Shown here: positions 41,473 through 51,128 of the stretch, piece by piece
How the letters are laid out: each line of letters opens with the position of its first letter
Numbering within the stretch: position 1 is the stretch's first letter
Origin: Glutamicibacter arilaitensis Re117
GTDB taxonomy: Bacteria > Actinomycetota > Actinomycetes > Actinomycetales > Micrococcaceae
Assembly (NCBI RefSeq): GCF_000197735.1
Contig: NC_014550.1
Coordinates: 2,294,001-2,358,000, forward strand
Direction of reading: 5' to 3'
Length of the DNA: 64,000 bases
Made by a program: the position numbers and the translations under genes
The notes under the pieces: model-generated
Databases searched by the model: none
What the model saw: only the letters and a program-made list of their open reading frames with translations
Told to the model about the DNA's origin: nothing

Positions 41473-41608
41473 TTTCCACCACCTTTGGGATTCTAATATC
41501 CGGTGCTGATCACAACCGGTAAGAAAATTGACCTGTGGCAACACTATATCGGTTTAGAACGGTCCCACCGGTCAGCATCGCCCTGTCCAAGTGCGATAAA
41601 GTCGTCTC

Positions 41609-42445
41609 ATGCCACAACCATATCCAGGGAATCCCGAAAAAGGCCCGTCCCGTATCCGACTTCATCATTTGCAGCAGGCGAAAGACAACGGCGAAAAATT
41701 CGCGATGTTAACTGCTTATGACGTAATGATGGCTGAAATTTTTGATTCCGCCGGGATCGAGATGCTGTTGGTTGGCGACTCCGCTGCCAACACCGTGCTC
41801 GGTTACGAGTCCACCTTGCCGATCACCCTCGATGAGATGATCACTTTCACCAAGGCTGTGGCCAATGGCGCCAAGCGTGCCATGGTCGTCGCGGACCTGC
41901 CTTTCGGCAGCTACGAGCAATCCCCCGCCCAGGCTGTGGCCACTGCGGTGCGCCTGATGAAGGAAGGGCATGCCCACGCGGTCAAGATGGAAGGCACCGC
42001 GCAGTACGCAGAACATGTCCAGGCAATGGTGCTTGCCGGTGTTCCAGTCATCGGGCATATCGGCTTCACCCCGCAATCCGAGCACGCCCTGGGCGGATAC
42101 CGAGTGCAAGGCCGCGGCGACGCAGTCCAGCAGATGAAGGAAGACGCCCTGGCCCTGCAGAATGCCGGCGCGTTCTGCATCCTGATGGAAATGGTTCCAA
42201 GCCCGGTCGCTGCCGAAATCGATGCCGCGTTGGCTGTTCCTACCATCGGTATCGGTGCCGGAAATTCCACCACCGGGCAGGTTCTGGTTTGGCAGGACAT
42301 GCTGGGTCTTGGCGGACGGCGCACACCGCGCTTCGTGAAAAAATACGCCGATCTGCGTGAGGTCGTAGGCAACGCGGTGCGCGAGTACCACCAAGACGTT
42401 GTTTCCGGCAGCTTCCCGTCAGCAGAGTACGAGTTCAAGGAATAA
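41609..42445 (+). CDS. panB: 3-methyl-2-oxobutanoate hydroxymethyltransferase
   Basis: PanB makes ketopantoate, the first step to pantothenate and CoA. The 278 residues include MLTAYDVMMAEIFDSAGIEM, GDSAANTVLGYESTLPITLD, the ALGGYRVQGRGD region and a late GAGNSTTGQVLVWQDMLGL. It starts at ATG 41609, divergent from glnA2. Such divergence with glnA2 is also seen in mycobacteria. Confidence 0.96.
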   Translation: MPQPYPGNPEKGPSRIRLHHLQQAKDNGEKFAMLTAYDVMMAEIFDSAGIEMLLVGDSAANTVLGYESTLPITLDEMITFTKAVANGAKRAMVVADLPFGSYEQSPAQAVATAVRLMKEGHAHAVKMEGTAQYAEHVQAMVLAGVPVIGHIGFTPQSEHALGGYRVQGRGDAVQQMKEDALALQNAGAFCILMEMVPSPVAAEIDAALAVPTIGIGAGNSTTGQVLVWQDMLGLGGRRTPRFVKKYADLREVVGNAVREYHQDVVSGSFPSAEYEFKE

Positions 42446-42465
42446 CCTCTGGTTCAACCCAGAAC

Positions 42466-42522
42466 GCACAGTGGTGCGTGACCCAGAAGCATAGCTTCTG
42501 GGTCACGCACCACTGTGCTTTT
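42466..42522. terminator. Long perfect hairpin after panB
   Basis: A perfect 25-bp stem (42466-42490 with 42494-42518) with a 3-base loop is followed by TTTT. It ends panB and, read the other way, the SPOR-like gene. Confidence 0.85.
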
Positions 42523-42554
42523 CATTGCGCTGCGCCAAGAGGCGCTGGCAATGC

Positions 42555-42749
42555 TTAGGCGTCGTCTTCTTCGGCTTCATCCCACGCCTCATTGCGCGCC
42601 TGCACCTTGGCCATGGCCGTTTCTGCTTCCGCGGCCGTGTCGTACGGACCTAGCAACTGGGACCAATCGGACTGCGGGCCTTTCTCCACGGTCTTGGTGG
42701 AGACGTTGTACCAGTACTGTCCCTCGCCCGGGGTGCCTACTGAGCTCAT
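42555..42749 (-). CDS. Small SPOR-domain-like protein
   Basis: 64 residues from the ATG at 42749 behind GAAGGAG. The core GQYWYNVSTKTVEKGPQSDW, then LLGPYDTAAEAETAMAKVQA, resembles the SPOR/sporulation-type repeat found in small actinobacterial proteins. No signal peptide is visible, so it is probably cytoplasmic. Role unknown; a glycan-binding role is only the family association. Confidence 0.72.
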   Translation of the reverse strand: MSSVGTPGEGQYWYNVSTKTVEKGPQSDWSQLLGPYDTAAEAETAMAKVQARNEAWDEAEEDDA

Positions 42750-42883
42750 GGGAAACTCCTTCTGTCGCTGATTGTGCTGTTGCTTTCCACGGTATCCCAA
42801 CCGAAGAAAAATAGGTGGAACACCACCTGCGCTCTTAGCCAGCTCTGAGCAAAGTGGCGGTAGCGTGAAGCTAGAATAAAAAT

Positions 42884-43759
42884 ATGGCTACTGCAACGAC
42901 TGCACCTATTGGAAATCTCACCGCCGGAACGGTATCCCCGGAACTTCCGGTACCGAAACATATTGAACGTCCCGAGTATGTTGGCAAGAAAGAACCGGCA
43001 ACCAACACTGCTTCGGAAATCAAAAGCCCGGAAGTCATCGAACGCATCCGCATAGCTTCGAAAATTGCCGCTCAGGCGCTGCAGGAAGTCGGCAAGGCCT
43101 GCCAACCCGGAATCACCACCAATGAGCTGGACCGCATCGGCCACGAGTTCCTGATGGACCACAACGCCTACCCGTCGACCCTGGGCTACCGCGGATTCCC
43201 CAAGTCGCTGTGCTCCTCGCTGAACGAGGTCATTTGCCACGGCATCCCCGACACCACGGTGCTGGAAGACGGGGACATCATCAACATCGACATCACCGCC
43301 TACATCGGCGGCGTCCATGGCGATAACAACGCCACCTTCTTGGTCGGCGACGTAGATGAAGAGTCCCGTCTGCTCGTGGAACGCACCGAGAATTCGCTCA
43401 AGCGCGCCATCAAGGCCGTTATGCCAGGACGCGAAATCAACGTGATTGGCCGCAGCATCGAAACCTACGCCAAGCGCTTCGGCTACGGCGTGGTTCGCGA
43501 CTTCACCGGCCACGGCGTGGGCGAAGCGTTCCACTCGGGCCTGATCATTCCGCACTACGATGCGGCTCCTGGCTACAACACCCTGATCGAGCCGGGCATG
43601 GTCTTCACCATCGAGCCAATGCTCACCCTGGGCACCATCGAGTGGGACATGTGGGACGACGACTGGACTGTGACCACCAAGGACAAGAAGCGCACCGCGC
43701 AGTTCGAGCACACCTTGCTGGTCACCGACAACGGCGCAGAAATTCTCACCCTGCCCTAG
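42884..43759 (+). CDS. map: Methionine aminopeptidase, type I
   Basis: 291 residues of the actinobacterial type Ic form, with an N-terminal extension ([17 protein letters not shown]) before the catalytic domain. The metal ligands appear in [19 protein letters not shown] (two Asp), [12 protein letters not shown] (His), TIEPML (Glu) and AQFEHTLLV (Glu). It removes initiator methionine from nascent proteins. It is convergent with nrdR and closed by a terminator. Confidence 0.95.
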   Translation: MATATTAPIGNLTAGTVSPELPVPKHIERPEYVGKKEPATNTASEIKSPEVIERIRIASKIAAQALQEVGKACQPGITTNELDRIGHEFLMDHNAYPSTLGYRGFPKSLCSSLNEVICHGIPDTTVLEDGDIINIDITAYIGGVHGDNNATFLVGDVDEESRLLVERTENSLKRAIKAVMPGREINVIGRSIETYAKRFGYGVVRDFTGHGVGEAFHSGLIIPHYDAAPGYNTLIEPGMVFTIEPMLTLGTIEWDMWDDDWTVTTKDKKRTAQFEHTLLVTDNGAEILTLP

Positions 43760-43782
43760 CCGCTGCTGCAAAATCGTTAGAT

Positions 43783-43825
43783 GCAAATGCCCAAACCTCT
43801 TCAGGTTTTGGGCATTTGCTTTGGT
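43783..43825. terminator. Bidirectional terminator between map and nrdR
   Basis: A 16-bp near-perfect stem (GCAAATGCCCAAACCT with its complement) is followed by TTTGG between convergent genes. Confidence 0.8.
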
Positions 43826-43836
43826 TGCCGGGACTG

Positions 43837-44325
43837 CTAGTCGGCGGTTAGCGGACGTTGGGTTCCCTGCGGGGTTCTACCTCGGCGATCGCGCAGGCGG
43901 GCAATGGCCGTCTCAAAATCAGTCAAAGACTGGAAGTTGTGATAGACACTGGCAAAGCGCAGGTAGGCCACTTCGTCCAGTCGCGAAAGCGGTTCCAAGA
44001 TGGCCAGGCCAACCTGGTGCGCTGGAATTTCAGCTGCACCTGAGGTGCGCACGGCTTCTTCGACTTCCTGGGCCAAGATAGCCAGGTCGTGATCGGTGAC
44101 CGGGCGGCCCTGGCAGGCCTTGCGTACGCCGTTGATGACCTTATTGCGTGAGAACGGTTCCACGGCACCGGACTGCTTGAGCACGTTGAGGCTGGCAGTT
44201 TCGGTGGTCGTAAATCGGCGCGAGCAGGCGGTGCACTGGCGTCGACGGCGGATCGAGACGCCATCGTCGGCCACTCGGGAATCAACCACTCGGGAATCAG
44301 CATTGCGGCAATACGGGCAGTTCAC
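43837..44325 (-). CDS. nrdR: Transcriptional repressor NrdR
   Basis: 162 residues: an N-terminal zinc ribbon ([15 protein letters not shown], then [17 protein letters not shown]) and an ATP-cone ([20 protein letters not shown], continuing through [16 protein letters not shown]). NrdR senses ATP/dATP and represses ribonucleotide reductase genes, which are not in this window. It is convergent with map. Confidence 0.95.
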   Translation of the reverse strand: MNCPYCRNADSRVVDSRVADDGVSIRRRRQCTACSRRFTTTETASLNVLKQSGAVEPFSRNKVINGVRKACQGRPVTDHDLAILAQEVEEAVRTSGAAEIPAHQVGLAILEPLSRLDEVAYLRFASVYHNFQSLTDFETAIARLRDRRGRTPQGTQRPLTAD

Positions 44326-44409
44326 GGCACCTCCATCTGTAGCCTAAGAAGCATTCTCATTTCACCATCGGTGACAAGAATCAACTCATGTCACCTAACA
44401 GTTTAGCGT

Positions 44410-45762
44410 CTAATGCGCTTTTCGCACCGCGACCGCGTCACCGTGGGCTGGCAGGTCCTCGGCATTGGCAAGATTAATGACGTGAGCGGCAACCTCACCC
44501 AAGGCGGCCTTGTCGTAATTGATGACCTGGATGGCCTTCAAGAACGTATTCACATTCAAGCCCGAGGCGTGCAGTGCGGTACCGCTGGTTGGCAGCACGT
44601 GGTTGGATCCTGCACAGTAATCGCCCAAGGACACCGGCGCGTAGGAACCTACGAATATGGCTCCAGCAGCGGTGATCCGCGCCGCGGCGGCCTCTGCCTG
44701 GTCAACCATGATCTCCAGGTGCTCAGCGGCGTAGGCGTTGCACACTTCGATCCCCTGGTCCAGATCCTTGACCAAGATGATCGCCGACTGAGCACCGGAC
44801 AGGGCTTCCTTGACGCGGGCCGAGTGCTTGGTAGCCGCTACCTGCGCCACCAGTTCCGTGCGCACGCTTGCGGCAAGCTCTGCAGAATCAGTAACAAGCA
44901 CCGCTGCCGCATTGGCGTCGTGCTCGGCCTGCGAAATCATGTCGGCGGCAACAAAGCCCGGCACAGCCGAGGCATCAGCAAGGATCGCGATTTCGGTTGG
45001 ACCGGCTTCAGCGTCGATGCCCACCACGCCTTTGACCAGGCGCTTGGCGGTGGCCACGAAGATGTTGCCCGGACCGGAAATCACATCGACCGGTTCAATG
45101 CCGCCACGTTCGTCATTGGGCATATCCACGCCGTAGGCGAATGCGGCTACAGCCTGGGCGCCGCCCATGGCGTGCACCTCTTCGATGCCCAGCAGCTTGG
45201 CAGCGGCCAGGATAGTGGGGTGCGGCAGTCCGCCGAATTCCTTCTGCGGCGGGCTGGCTAGTGCTAGCGAGCTGACACCGGCTGCTTGGGCCGGGACGGT
45301 GTTCATGATCACCGAAGATGGATAGACGGCTAGGCCGCCAGGTACGTAAAGGCCGACACGGCGGACCGGAACCCAGCGCTGGGTGACCGTGGCGCCGGCG
45401 GCGTAGCTGGCTTCAGCATCTTGTGGGCGCTGGGCCTTGGCGAAGACGCGGGCGCGGTCGATGGATTCTTCCAGCGCCTGGCGAACCTTCGGATCGAGTT
45501 CTTCCAGGGCGCGGTCCAGCTCATGTTGTGGCACACGGGTATGCTCCAGCTGCACGTGGTCGAAGCGCGCGGCGAGATCCTTGAGCGTTTCCATGCCATG
45601 GGCACGGACATCATCGATGATCTGCTGCACCGTTTCGGCAGCGGTCTGGGAGTTCATCTCCGGACGCGGCAGTTTTGCTTTGAGCTGTGCGTAGCTCAGC
45701 GATTCGTTGCGCCAATCTAAGGTGGCGAGTTCTGCGAATTCAATTTCTGGAATAGTGCTCAC
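44410..45762 (-). CDS. hisD: Histidinol dehydrogenase
   Basis: 450 residues for the last two oxidations of histidine synthesis (histidinol to histidine). Recognisable parts are GLYVPGGLAVYPSSVIMNT, GPGNIFVATAKRLVKGVVGI and the zinc and active-site region GSNHVLPTSGTALHASGLNV. No other his gene is in the window. It reads in the same direction as nrdR, 84 bases upstream of it. Confidence 0.95.
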   Translation of the reverse strand: MSTIPEIEFAELATLDWRNESLSYAQLKAKLPRPEMNSQTAAETVQQIIDDVRAHGMETLKDLAARFDHVQLEHTRVPQHELDRALEELDPKVRQALEESIDRARVFAKAQRPQDAEASYAAGATVTQRWVPVRRVGLYVPGGLAVYPSSVIMNTVPAQAAGVSSLALASPPQKEFGGLPHPTILAAAKLLGIEEVHAMGGAQAVAAFAYGVDMPNDERGGIEPVDVISGPGNIFVATAKRLVKGVVGIDAEAGPTEIAILADASAVPGFVAADMISQAEHDANAAAVLVTDSAELAASVRTELVAQVAATKHSARVKEALSGAQSAIILVKDLDQGIEVCNAYAAEHLEIMVDQAEAAAARITAAGAIFVGSYAPVSLGDYCAGSNHVLPTSGTALHASGLNVNTFLKAIQVINYDKAALGEVAAHVINLANAEDLPAHGDAVAVRKAH

Positions 45763-45778
45763 CCACCTAGTTTAACGC

Positions 45779-45820
45779 CGATGACCGGAGAAGGGTTATT
45801 AGTTACCTTCTCCGGTCATC
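45779..45820 (-). terminator. Terminator between dnaE and hisD
   Basis: A 15-bp stem (GATGACCGGAGAAGG with its complement, 11-base loop) lies just after the dnaE stop. Confidence 0.7.
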
Positions 45821-45839
45821 CAGGCAAGCATCCAGTTGG

Positions 45840-48800
45840 CTACACGTCCAAGCAGTTCGGCCCCAGCAACACCTTCAAGTCGCCGAACAATGCCGGATTC
45901 GGATTGACCCGGAAGTTCATGCCCAGGCGCATCAGCGAGGTGCCGCGGCTGCCGGTGAGCTTCACGCGCACCTCGGTATTGCCGCTGTGCGTGCGCAGCA
46001 CATCACCGAGCTTCTGCACCAGGGTCTCGGTGGCCTTATGCGTTGGAATGCCGATGACCACCGGGCCCCCGTTGGCATCCTCGGAGATTTCCGGGATCAT
46101 CATTTCCTGGGCATTCAAGGTGATCGATCCGTCATCGCGGCGCTGCACCCGGCCCTTGATGACCACGATCAGGTCATCGGCCAGGATCTCGGCGATCGGC
46201 TGGTAGGCCTGGCCGAAGAACATGACTTCCATCGAGCCCGAAAGATCTTCGATTTCGCAGCGTGCATACGGATTGCCGCTCTTCTTGGCGATGCGCCGCT
46301 GCAATCCGGAAATCATGCCTGCGATGGAAATGATGTGGCCATCTTGCGGCCCGTCATCAGAGAGCACATGCGTGACCGGCATATCCGCGTACTGGTCCAG
46401 GGCCGAGCCCAGGCCCTGCAGCGGGTGGTCCGAAACGTACAGGCCGAGCATGTCGCGCTCGTAGGCCAGCTTTTCCTTCTTGTCCCAGTCCGGCAGGTCC
46501 GGGATGGCCACGTGCATCGATTCCGAAGAGTCTTCGGCTCCCAGCGCGCTGAACAGGTCGAACTGGTTGGCGGCTTCATTGCGCTTGACCTGGATGACCG
46601 AGTCGACGGCTTCTTCATGGATGGCCACCAGGGCACGGCGCGGGTGCTTCATCGAGTCGAAGGCACCGGCCTTGATCAGCGATTCAATGGTGCGTTTATT
46701 GCACACCACCGCTGGAACCTTGCCCAAAAAATCGTTGAAGTCGTTGTAGTTGCCCTTTTCGGCGCGCGCTTCAACCATGCCGGACACCGCGTTGGTGCCC
46801 ACGTTGCGGATCGCTCCCATGCCGAAGCGGATGTCCTTGCCCACTGGGGTGAAGTTCAACGCCGATTCGTTGACATCTGGAGGCAGCACGGTGATGCCGA
46901 TATGGCGGCATTCGTTCAGGTAAAGGGCCAGCTTGTCCTTGTCATCGCCCACCGAGGTCAGCAGTGCGGCCATGTATTCGGCCGGGTAGTGCGCCTTGAG
47001 GTAGGCGGTCCAGTACGAGACCACTCCATAAGCCGCGGAGTGCGCTTTATTGAACGCGTAGTCGGAGAAAGGCAGCAGGATGTCCCACAGGGTCTGCACG
47101 GCGGCATCGGAGTAGCCGTTGTCGTTCATGCCTTGCTTGAAGCCGGCGAACTGCTTATCCAGCTCGGACTTCTTCTTCTTGCCCATGGCGCGGCGCAGAA
47201 TATCTGCCTGGCCCAGCGAGTAGCCGGCCAGCTTCTGCGCAATAGCCATAACCTGCTCCTGATAAACGATCAGGCCATAGGTGCCGCCCAGGATCTCTGC
47301 CAGCGGTTCAGCCAGCTCCGGGTGGATCGGGGTAACTTCCTGCAACCCGGTCTTGCGCAGCGCGTAGTTGGTGTGCGAGTTAGCACCCATGGGACCCGGG
47401 CGGTACAGGGCGATGACTGCGGAGATGTCTTCGAAGTTATCCGGGCGCATCATCTTCAGCAGCGAGCGCATCGGTCCGCCATCGAGCTGGAACACGCCCA
47501 GGGTGTCGCCGCGGGCCAGCAGGTTGTAGGCCTCGGGGTCCTCGATGGTCAGGGTTTCGAGATCAATTTTGGTGCCGGTGTTGTATTCGATGTTCTCCAA
47601 CGCGTCGGAAATGATGGTGAGGTTGCGCAACCCCAAGAAGTCCATCTTGATCAGCCCCAGGCCTTCACAGGTCGGGTAATCGAACTGGGTGATGACCTGG
47701 CCATCCTGGATACGGCGCATGATCGGTACTACATCGATAATCGGATCCGAGCTCATGATCACACCGGCGGCGTGCACGCCCCACTGGCGCTTCAGCCCTT
47801 CCAGGCCCTTGGCTGTCTCGAAGACGCGCGCTGCTTCAGGGTCATTGGCCACCAGGTTGCGGAAGTCCCCGGCCTCGGAGTAGCGCTTGGATTCCGGGTT
47901 GTCGATGTCGTTAAGCGGGATGTCCTTGGCCATCACTGCCGGAGGCAGGGCCTTGGTGAGCGATTCGCCCATGCTGAATGGGTAGCCCAGCACGCGCGAG
48001 GAGTCCTTCAACGCCTGCTTGGTCTTGATTGAACCGTAGGTCACGATCATCGATACGCGCTCATCGCCGTACTTTTCGGTCACATACCTGATGACCTCAG
48101 AACGGCGGCGATCATCGAAGTCGACGTCGAAGTCGGGCATGGAAACACGTTCCGGGTTCAGGAAGCGCTCGAAGATCAGGCCGTGGACCAGCGGGTCCAG
48201 GTCGGTAATACGCATCGCATAGGCAACCATGGAACCTGCACCGGAACCACGTCCGGGACCGACGCGGATGCCGTGGTCCTTGGACCAGTTGATGAAGTCG
48301 GCCACGACCAAGAAGTAGCCCGGGAAGCCCATCTTGATGATGACGTCCAGCTCGTAGTCCGCCTGCTTGCGCGAAGCTTCGGGAATGCCGTTGGGGTAAC
48401 GGTAGTGCAGGCCCTTGTCGACTTCCTTGATCAGCCAGCTGGTTTCGTCCTCGCCTGGCGGGCAAGGGAACTTCGGCATGTAGTTCGCGTTGGTGTCGAA
48501 GGAAACTTCCACCCGGTCGGCGATGGCCAGCGTGTTGTCGCACGCTTCAGGGAGTTCCTTGAACAATTCGCGCATTTCGCGTGCGCTCTTGAGGTAATAG
48601 CCGGTACCGGAGAAGGCGAAACGGCTGCCACCCTGGTCATAGGTCGGCTCATCGAGCGTGGAACCGGAGTTGATGGCAAGCAGCGCTTCGTGGGCCTTCG
48701 CATCGGATTCGTGGGTGTAGTGCAAGTCGTTGGTGGCCACCAGCGGAATGTCCAGTTCCTTGGCCAGGCGCAGCAGGTCCTTGGTGATGCGGCGTTCGAT

Positions 48801-49403
48801 CTCCAGACCGTGGTCCATGATCTCGCAGAAATAGTTCTCCTTGCCGAACAAGTCCTGCAGTTCTGCCGCGGCGGCCTTGGCAGCATCGTACTGGCCCAGG
48901 CGCAGCTTGGTCTGCACTTCGCCCGAGGGGCAGCCGGTGGTGGCGATGATGCCTTCGTGATGCTCGTTGAGCAGCTCGCGGTCCCAGCGCGGGTACTTGC
49001 CGAACACCGAGTCCAGCGAGGCACGCGAGGAGCCCTTGAAGAGGTTGTCCATGCCCTTGTTGTTATAGGAGAGCAAGGTCATGTGGTTGTAGAGGCCGCC
49101 ACCGGAAACGTCATCGCCCTTTTGCGATTCGTCGGTGCGCCATTTCACACGGGTTTTGTCATCACGGGCCGTGCCCGGAGTGACGTAGGCTTCGACGCCG
49201 ATAATCGGCTTGACGCCGGCCCCGGTGGCTTGGCGCCAAAAGTCGAATGCACCGAAGAGGTAGCCATGGTCGGTAATCGCCAGGGCTTTCATGTCCTGCC
49301 GGTTGGCTTCAGCGAATAGCTCGCCGAGGCGTGCAGCACCGTCCAGCATGGAATATTCGGTGTGGGTATGAAGATGGACAAAACCGTCACGTGTAGCACT
49401 CAC
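45840..49403 (-). CDS. dnaE: DNA polymerase III alpha subunit
   Basis: The 1187-residue replicative polymerase (C-family). It has an N-terminal PHP domain (VHLHTHTEYSMLDGAARLGE and further metal-site histidines), palm and finger regions with the catalytic PDFDVDFDDRRR, the beta-clamp-binding and OB-fold C-terminal part (GHIISIAGMISGLQRRIAKK), and the DnaE1-type length. In this phylum the PHP domain of DnaE1 can supply proofreading. It starts at ATG 49403. hisD lies downstream. Confidence 0.97.
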   Translation of the reverse strand: MSATRDGFVHLHTHTEYSMLDGAARLGELFAEANRQDMKALAITDHGYLFGAFDFWRQATGAGVKPIIGVEAYVTPGTARDDKTRVKWRTDESQKGDDVSGGGLYNHMTLLSYNNKGMDNLFKGSSRASLDSVFGKYPRWDRELLNEHHEGIIATTGCPSGEVQTKLRLGQYDAAKAAAAELQDLFGKENYFCEIMDHGLEIERRITKDLLRLAKELDIPLVATNDLHYTHESDAKAHEALLAINSGSTLDEPTYDQGGSRFAFSGTGYYLKSAREMRELFKELPEACDNTLAIADRVEVSFDTNANYMPKFPCPPGEDETSWLIKEVDKGLHYRYPNGIPEASRKQADYELDVIIKMGFPGYFLVVADFINWSKDHGIRVGPGRGSGAGSMVAYAMRITDLDPLVHGLIFERFLNPERVSMPDFDVDFDDRRRSEVIRYVTEKYGDERVSMIVTYGSIKTKQALKDSSRVLGYPFSMGESLTKALPPAVMAKDIPLNDIDNPESKRYSEAGDFRNLVANDPEAARVFETAKGLEGLKRQWGVHAAGVIMSSDPIIDVVPIMRRIQDGQVITQFDYPTCEGLGLIKMDFLGLRNLTIISDALENIEYNTGTKIDLETLTIEDPEAYNLLARGDTLGVFQLDGGPMRSLLKMMRPDNFEDISAVIALYRPGPMGANSHTNYALRKTGLQEVTPIHPELAEPLAEILGGTYGLIVYQEQVMAIAQKLAGYSLGQADILRRAMGKKKKSELDKQFAGFKQGMNDNGYSDAAVQTLWDILLPFSDYAFNKAHSAAYGVVSYWTAYLKAHYPAEYMAALLTSVGDDKDKLALYLNECRHIGITVLPPDVNESALNFTPVGKDIRFGMGAIRNVGTNAVSGMVEARAEKGNYNDFNDFLGKVPAVVCNKRTIESLIKAGAFDSMKHPRRALVAIHEEAVDSVIQVKRNEAANQFDLFSALGAEDSSESMHVAIPDLPDWDKKEKLAYERDMLGLYVSDHPLQGLGSALDQYADMPVTHVLSDDGPQDGHIISIAGMISGLQRRIAKKSGNPYARCEIEDLSGSMEVMFFGQAYQPIAEILADDLIVVIKGRVQRRDDGSITLNAQEMMIPEISEDANGGPVVIGIPTHKATETLVQKLGDVLRTHSGNTEVRVKLTGSRGTSLMRLGMNFRVNPNPALFGDLKVLLGPNCLDV

Positions 49404-49469
49404 CCAACCAGTCTAGCGAGTCTTTCGCGGCCTTGTTGGCCGGGGCACGATGCTGTGTTAATAACGACA

Positions 49470-49503
49470 AAGGTGCTGCTGGATCGTGTCCAGCAGCACC
49501 TTG
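49470..49503 (-). terminator. Terminator after rluD
   Basis: A perfect 14-bp stem (AAGGTGCTGCTGGA with its complement, 5-base loop) lies 6 bases beyond the rluD stop. Confidence 0.75.
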
Positions 49504-49508
49504 AATCC

Positions 49509-50453
49509 TTAGTAGCCGCCCTCGCGCAGCAGCTCCACGGCCCCGTCCAGATCGGCAGGATATTCGCTTTCGTATTCCACCCATTGTCCGGAGACCGGGT
49601 GGCTGAATCCCAGGCGCTTGGCGTGCAGCCATTGGCGAGTCAGCCCCAGTGCGGCCCCCAGCTTGGGATCGGCGCCATAGGTCTGGTCGCCTACGCATGG
49701 ATGTCCGAAAGCTGAGAAGTGGACGCGGATCTGGTGGGTGCGGCCTGTTTCCAGGTGCACCTCGACCAGCGAAGCACGCCCGAACGCCTCGATGACCTTG
49801 TAATGGGTCACCGAATCTCGGCCACCATCCAGCACTGCGAATTTCCAGTCGTGGCCCGGGTGGCGTCCAATCGGTGCGTCGATGGTGCCCTGCAGCGGGT
49901 CAGGCAGTCCTTGGACCACTGCGTGGTAGATCTTCTTCGGGGTGCGCTCCTTGAAGGCGCGCTTGAGCTCGGTGTAGGCGCGTTCGGTTTTCGCCACAAC
50001 CATCAGGCCGCTGGTGCCCACATCCAAGCGGTGCACGATGCCTTGGCGTTCAGCAGCGCCGGAGGTGGTGATGTTGTAGCCCTCAGCCATCAGCGCTCCA
50101 ACGACCGTTGGGCCTACCCAGCCTGGGGATGGATGGGCTGCTACGCCCACGGGCTTATCGATGACTACGTAGTCATCGTCGTCCGCGATGATCTTCAGCT
50201 CTTCCACTTTCTCAACCTTAATTTCTAATGGGTCTGCCTGCGGCGGGATGGTGACTACCAGCTGGTCCCCCACCTTGATTCTCAGGGACTTCGAGATGGT
50301 TCGCCCGTTGACCTGCACCTGCGAGTCCTTGCACAGGCTGGAGGCCAAGGTGCGTGGGATTTGCAGGACCCGTGCGATGTAGGCGTCCAGGCGTGCCCCG
50401 GCATCGTCTGGGTCAACGAGGAGTTCGTGAATGGCGGTTCCGTTCGAGATCAT
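49509..50453 (-). CDS. rluD: 23S rRNA pseudouridine synthase, RluD/RluA family
   Basis: 314 residues. An N-terminal S4 RNA-binding domain (GARLDAYIARVLQIPRTLAS) precedes the catalytic domain with HRLDVGTSGLMVVAKTERAY (catalytic Asp) and ETGRTHQIRVHFSAFGHPCV. I chose the ATG at 50453 because it overlaps the lspA stop by 4 bases; the open frame continues far upstream through lspA, which is an artefact. Position after lspA is usual for this family. Confidence 0.93.
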   Translation of the reverse strand: MISNGTAIHELLVDPDDAGARLDAYIARVLQIPRTLASSLCKDSQVQVNGRTISKSLRIKVGDQLVVTIPPQADPLEIKVEKVEELKIIADDDDYVVIDKPVGVAAHPSPGWVGPTVVGALMAEGYNITTSGAAERQGIVHRLDVGTSGLMVVAKTERAYTELKRAFKERTPKKIYHAVVQGLPDPLQGTIDAPIGRHPGHDWKFAVLDGGRDSVTHYKVIEAFGRASLVEVHLETGRTHQIRVHFSAFGHPCVGDQTYGADPKLGAALGLTRQWLHAKRLGFSHPVSGQWVEYESEYPADLDGAVELLREGGY

Positions 50454-51031
50454 GCGTTCGGTTCTGTTTCGCTGTTGTCCGTCTTGTCTTTGTCGCCAGC
50501 TTCTCCGATGGTGCCATCGAGGTTGCGTCCACGGATGAGCATGTAGGCCACGGCAATCATGGAGCAGACGATGAAGGAGTCTGCGACATTGAAAATGGCG
50601 AAGTGGTTGACCGACAGCATGTCGACCACATGCCCGAACCCGAAGAAGGGTTCGCGGAACAGCCGGTCGACAACATTGCCCAGCACACCGCCGAGCAAGC
50701 AACCCAGGGCAATGACCCAGCTTCTAACCAGGATCTTGCGGGTCAAGAGGTAGATGACGTAGACCGCTACCGCTATTTGCAGGAGGGCGAACACGATGGT
50801 GAAGTCTTCGCCGATGGAGAAGGCGGCGCCGGGATTCAGGATGTAGTGGATGTTGAAGAATCCGGGGATCACTTCAATTGATTGTCCAAGCCGCATGTTC
50901 TGTTCAACGACGATCTTCACTGTTTGGTCCAGCACCAGTGCGATCAGCGCGATCACCAAGCCAAGGCCTGCGTATTTCTTCGCCTTCACGCCTGTATTCC
51001 CGGATTGAGTTTCATCCACGGTGGTACCCAT
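50450..51031 (-). CDS. lspA: Lipoprotein signal peptidase (signal peptidase II)
   Basis: 193 residues with four transmembrane helices and the two catalytic aspartates in GNVVDRLFREP and NHFAIFNVADSFI. It cleaves the signal of prolipoproteins at the lipobox, which includes the predicted lipoprotein at 32896. Coupled to rluD by ATGA overlap. Confidence 0.95.
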   Translation of the reverse strand: MGTTVDETQSGNTGVKAKKYAGLGLVIALIALVLDQTVKIVVEQNMRLGQSIEVIPGFFNIHYILNPGAAFSIGEDFTIVFALLQIAVAVYVIYLLTRKILVRSWVIALGCLLGGVLGNVVDRLFREPFFGFGHVVDMLSVNHFAIFNVADSFIVCSMIAVAYMLIRGRNLDGTIGEAGDKDKTDNSETEPNA

Positions 51032-51043
51032 TATCTTCTCTTA

Positions 51044-51090
51044 AACGTCAACGGTGGTGAGCGGAATTTATCCGTTCACCACCGTTGATC
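51044..51090 (-). terminator. Hairpin after divIVA
   Basis: An 18-bp stem with one mismatch (TCAACGGTGGTGAGCGGA against its complement) lies between divIVA and lspA. A T tract is weak, so termination may be partial. Confidence 0.6.
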
Positions 51091-51128
51091 TTACTTGATA
51101 GCTAGATCAAGTTCTGAACTGCCAGCGA

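Noticed and set aside
45987..49319. Long plus-strand frames of 681 and 378 codons across dnaE
   Set aside because: They are antisense to a clear polymerase gene; the translations show no family features.
49509..50702. An rluD start upstream at 50702
   Set aside because: The extension runs antiparallel in content through lspA in another frame; ATGA coupling at 50453 is much better.
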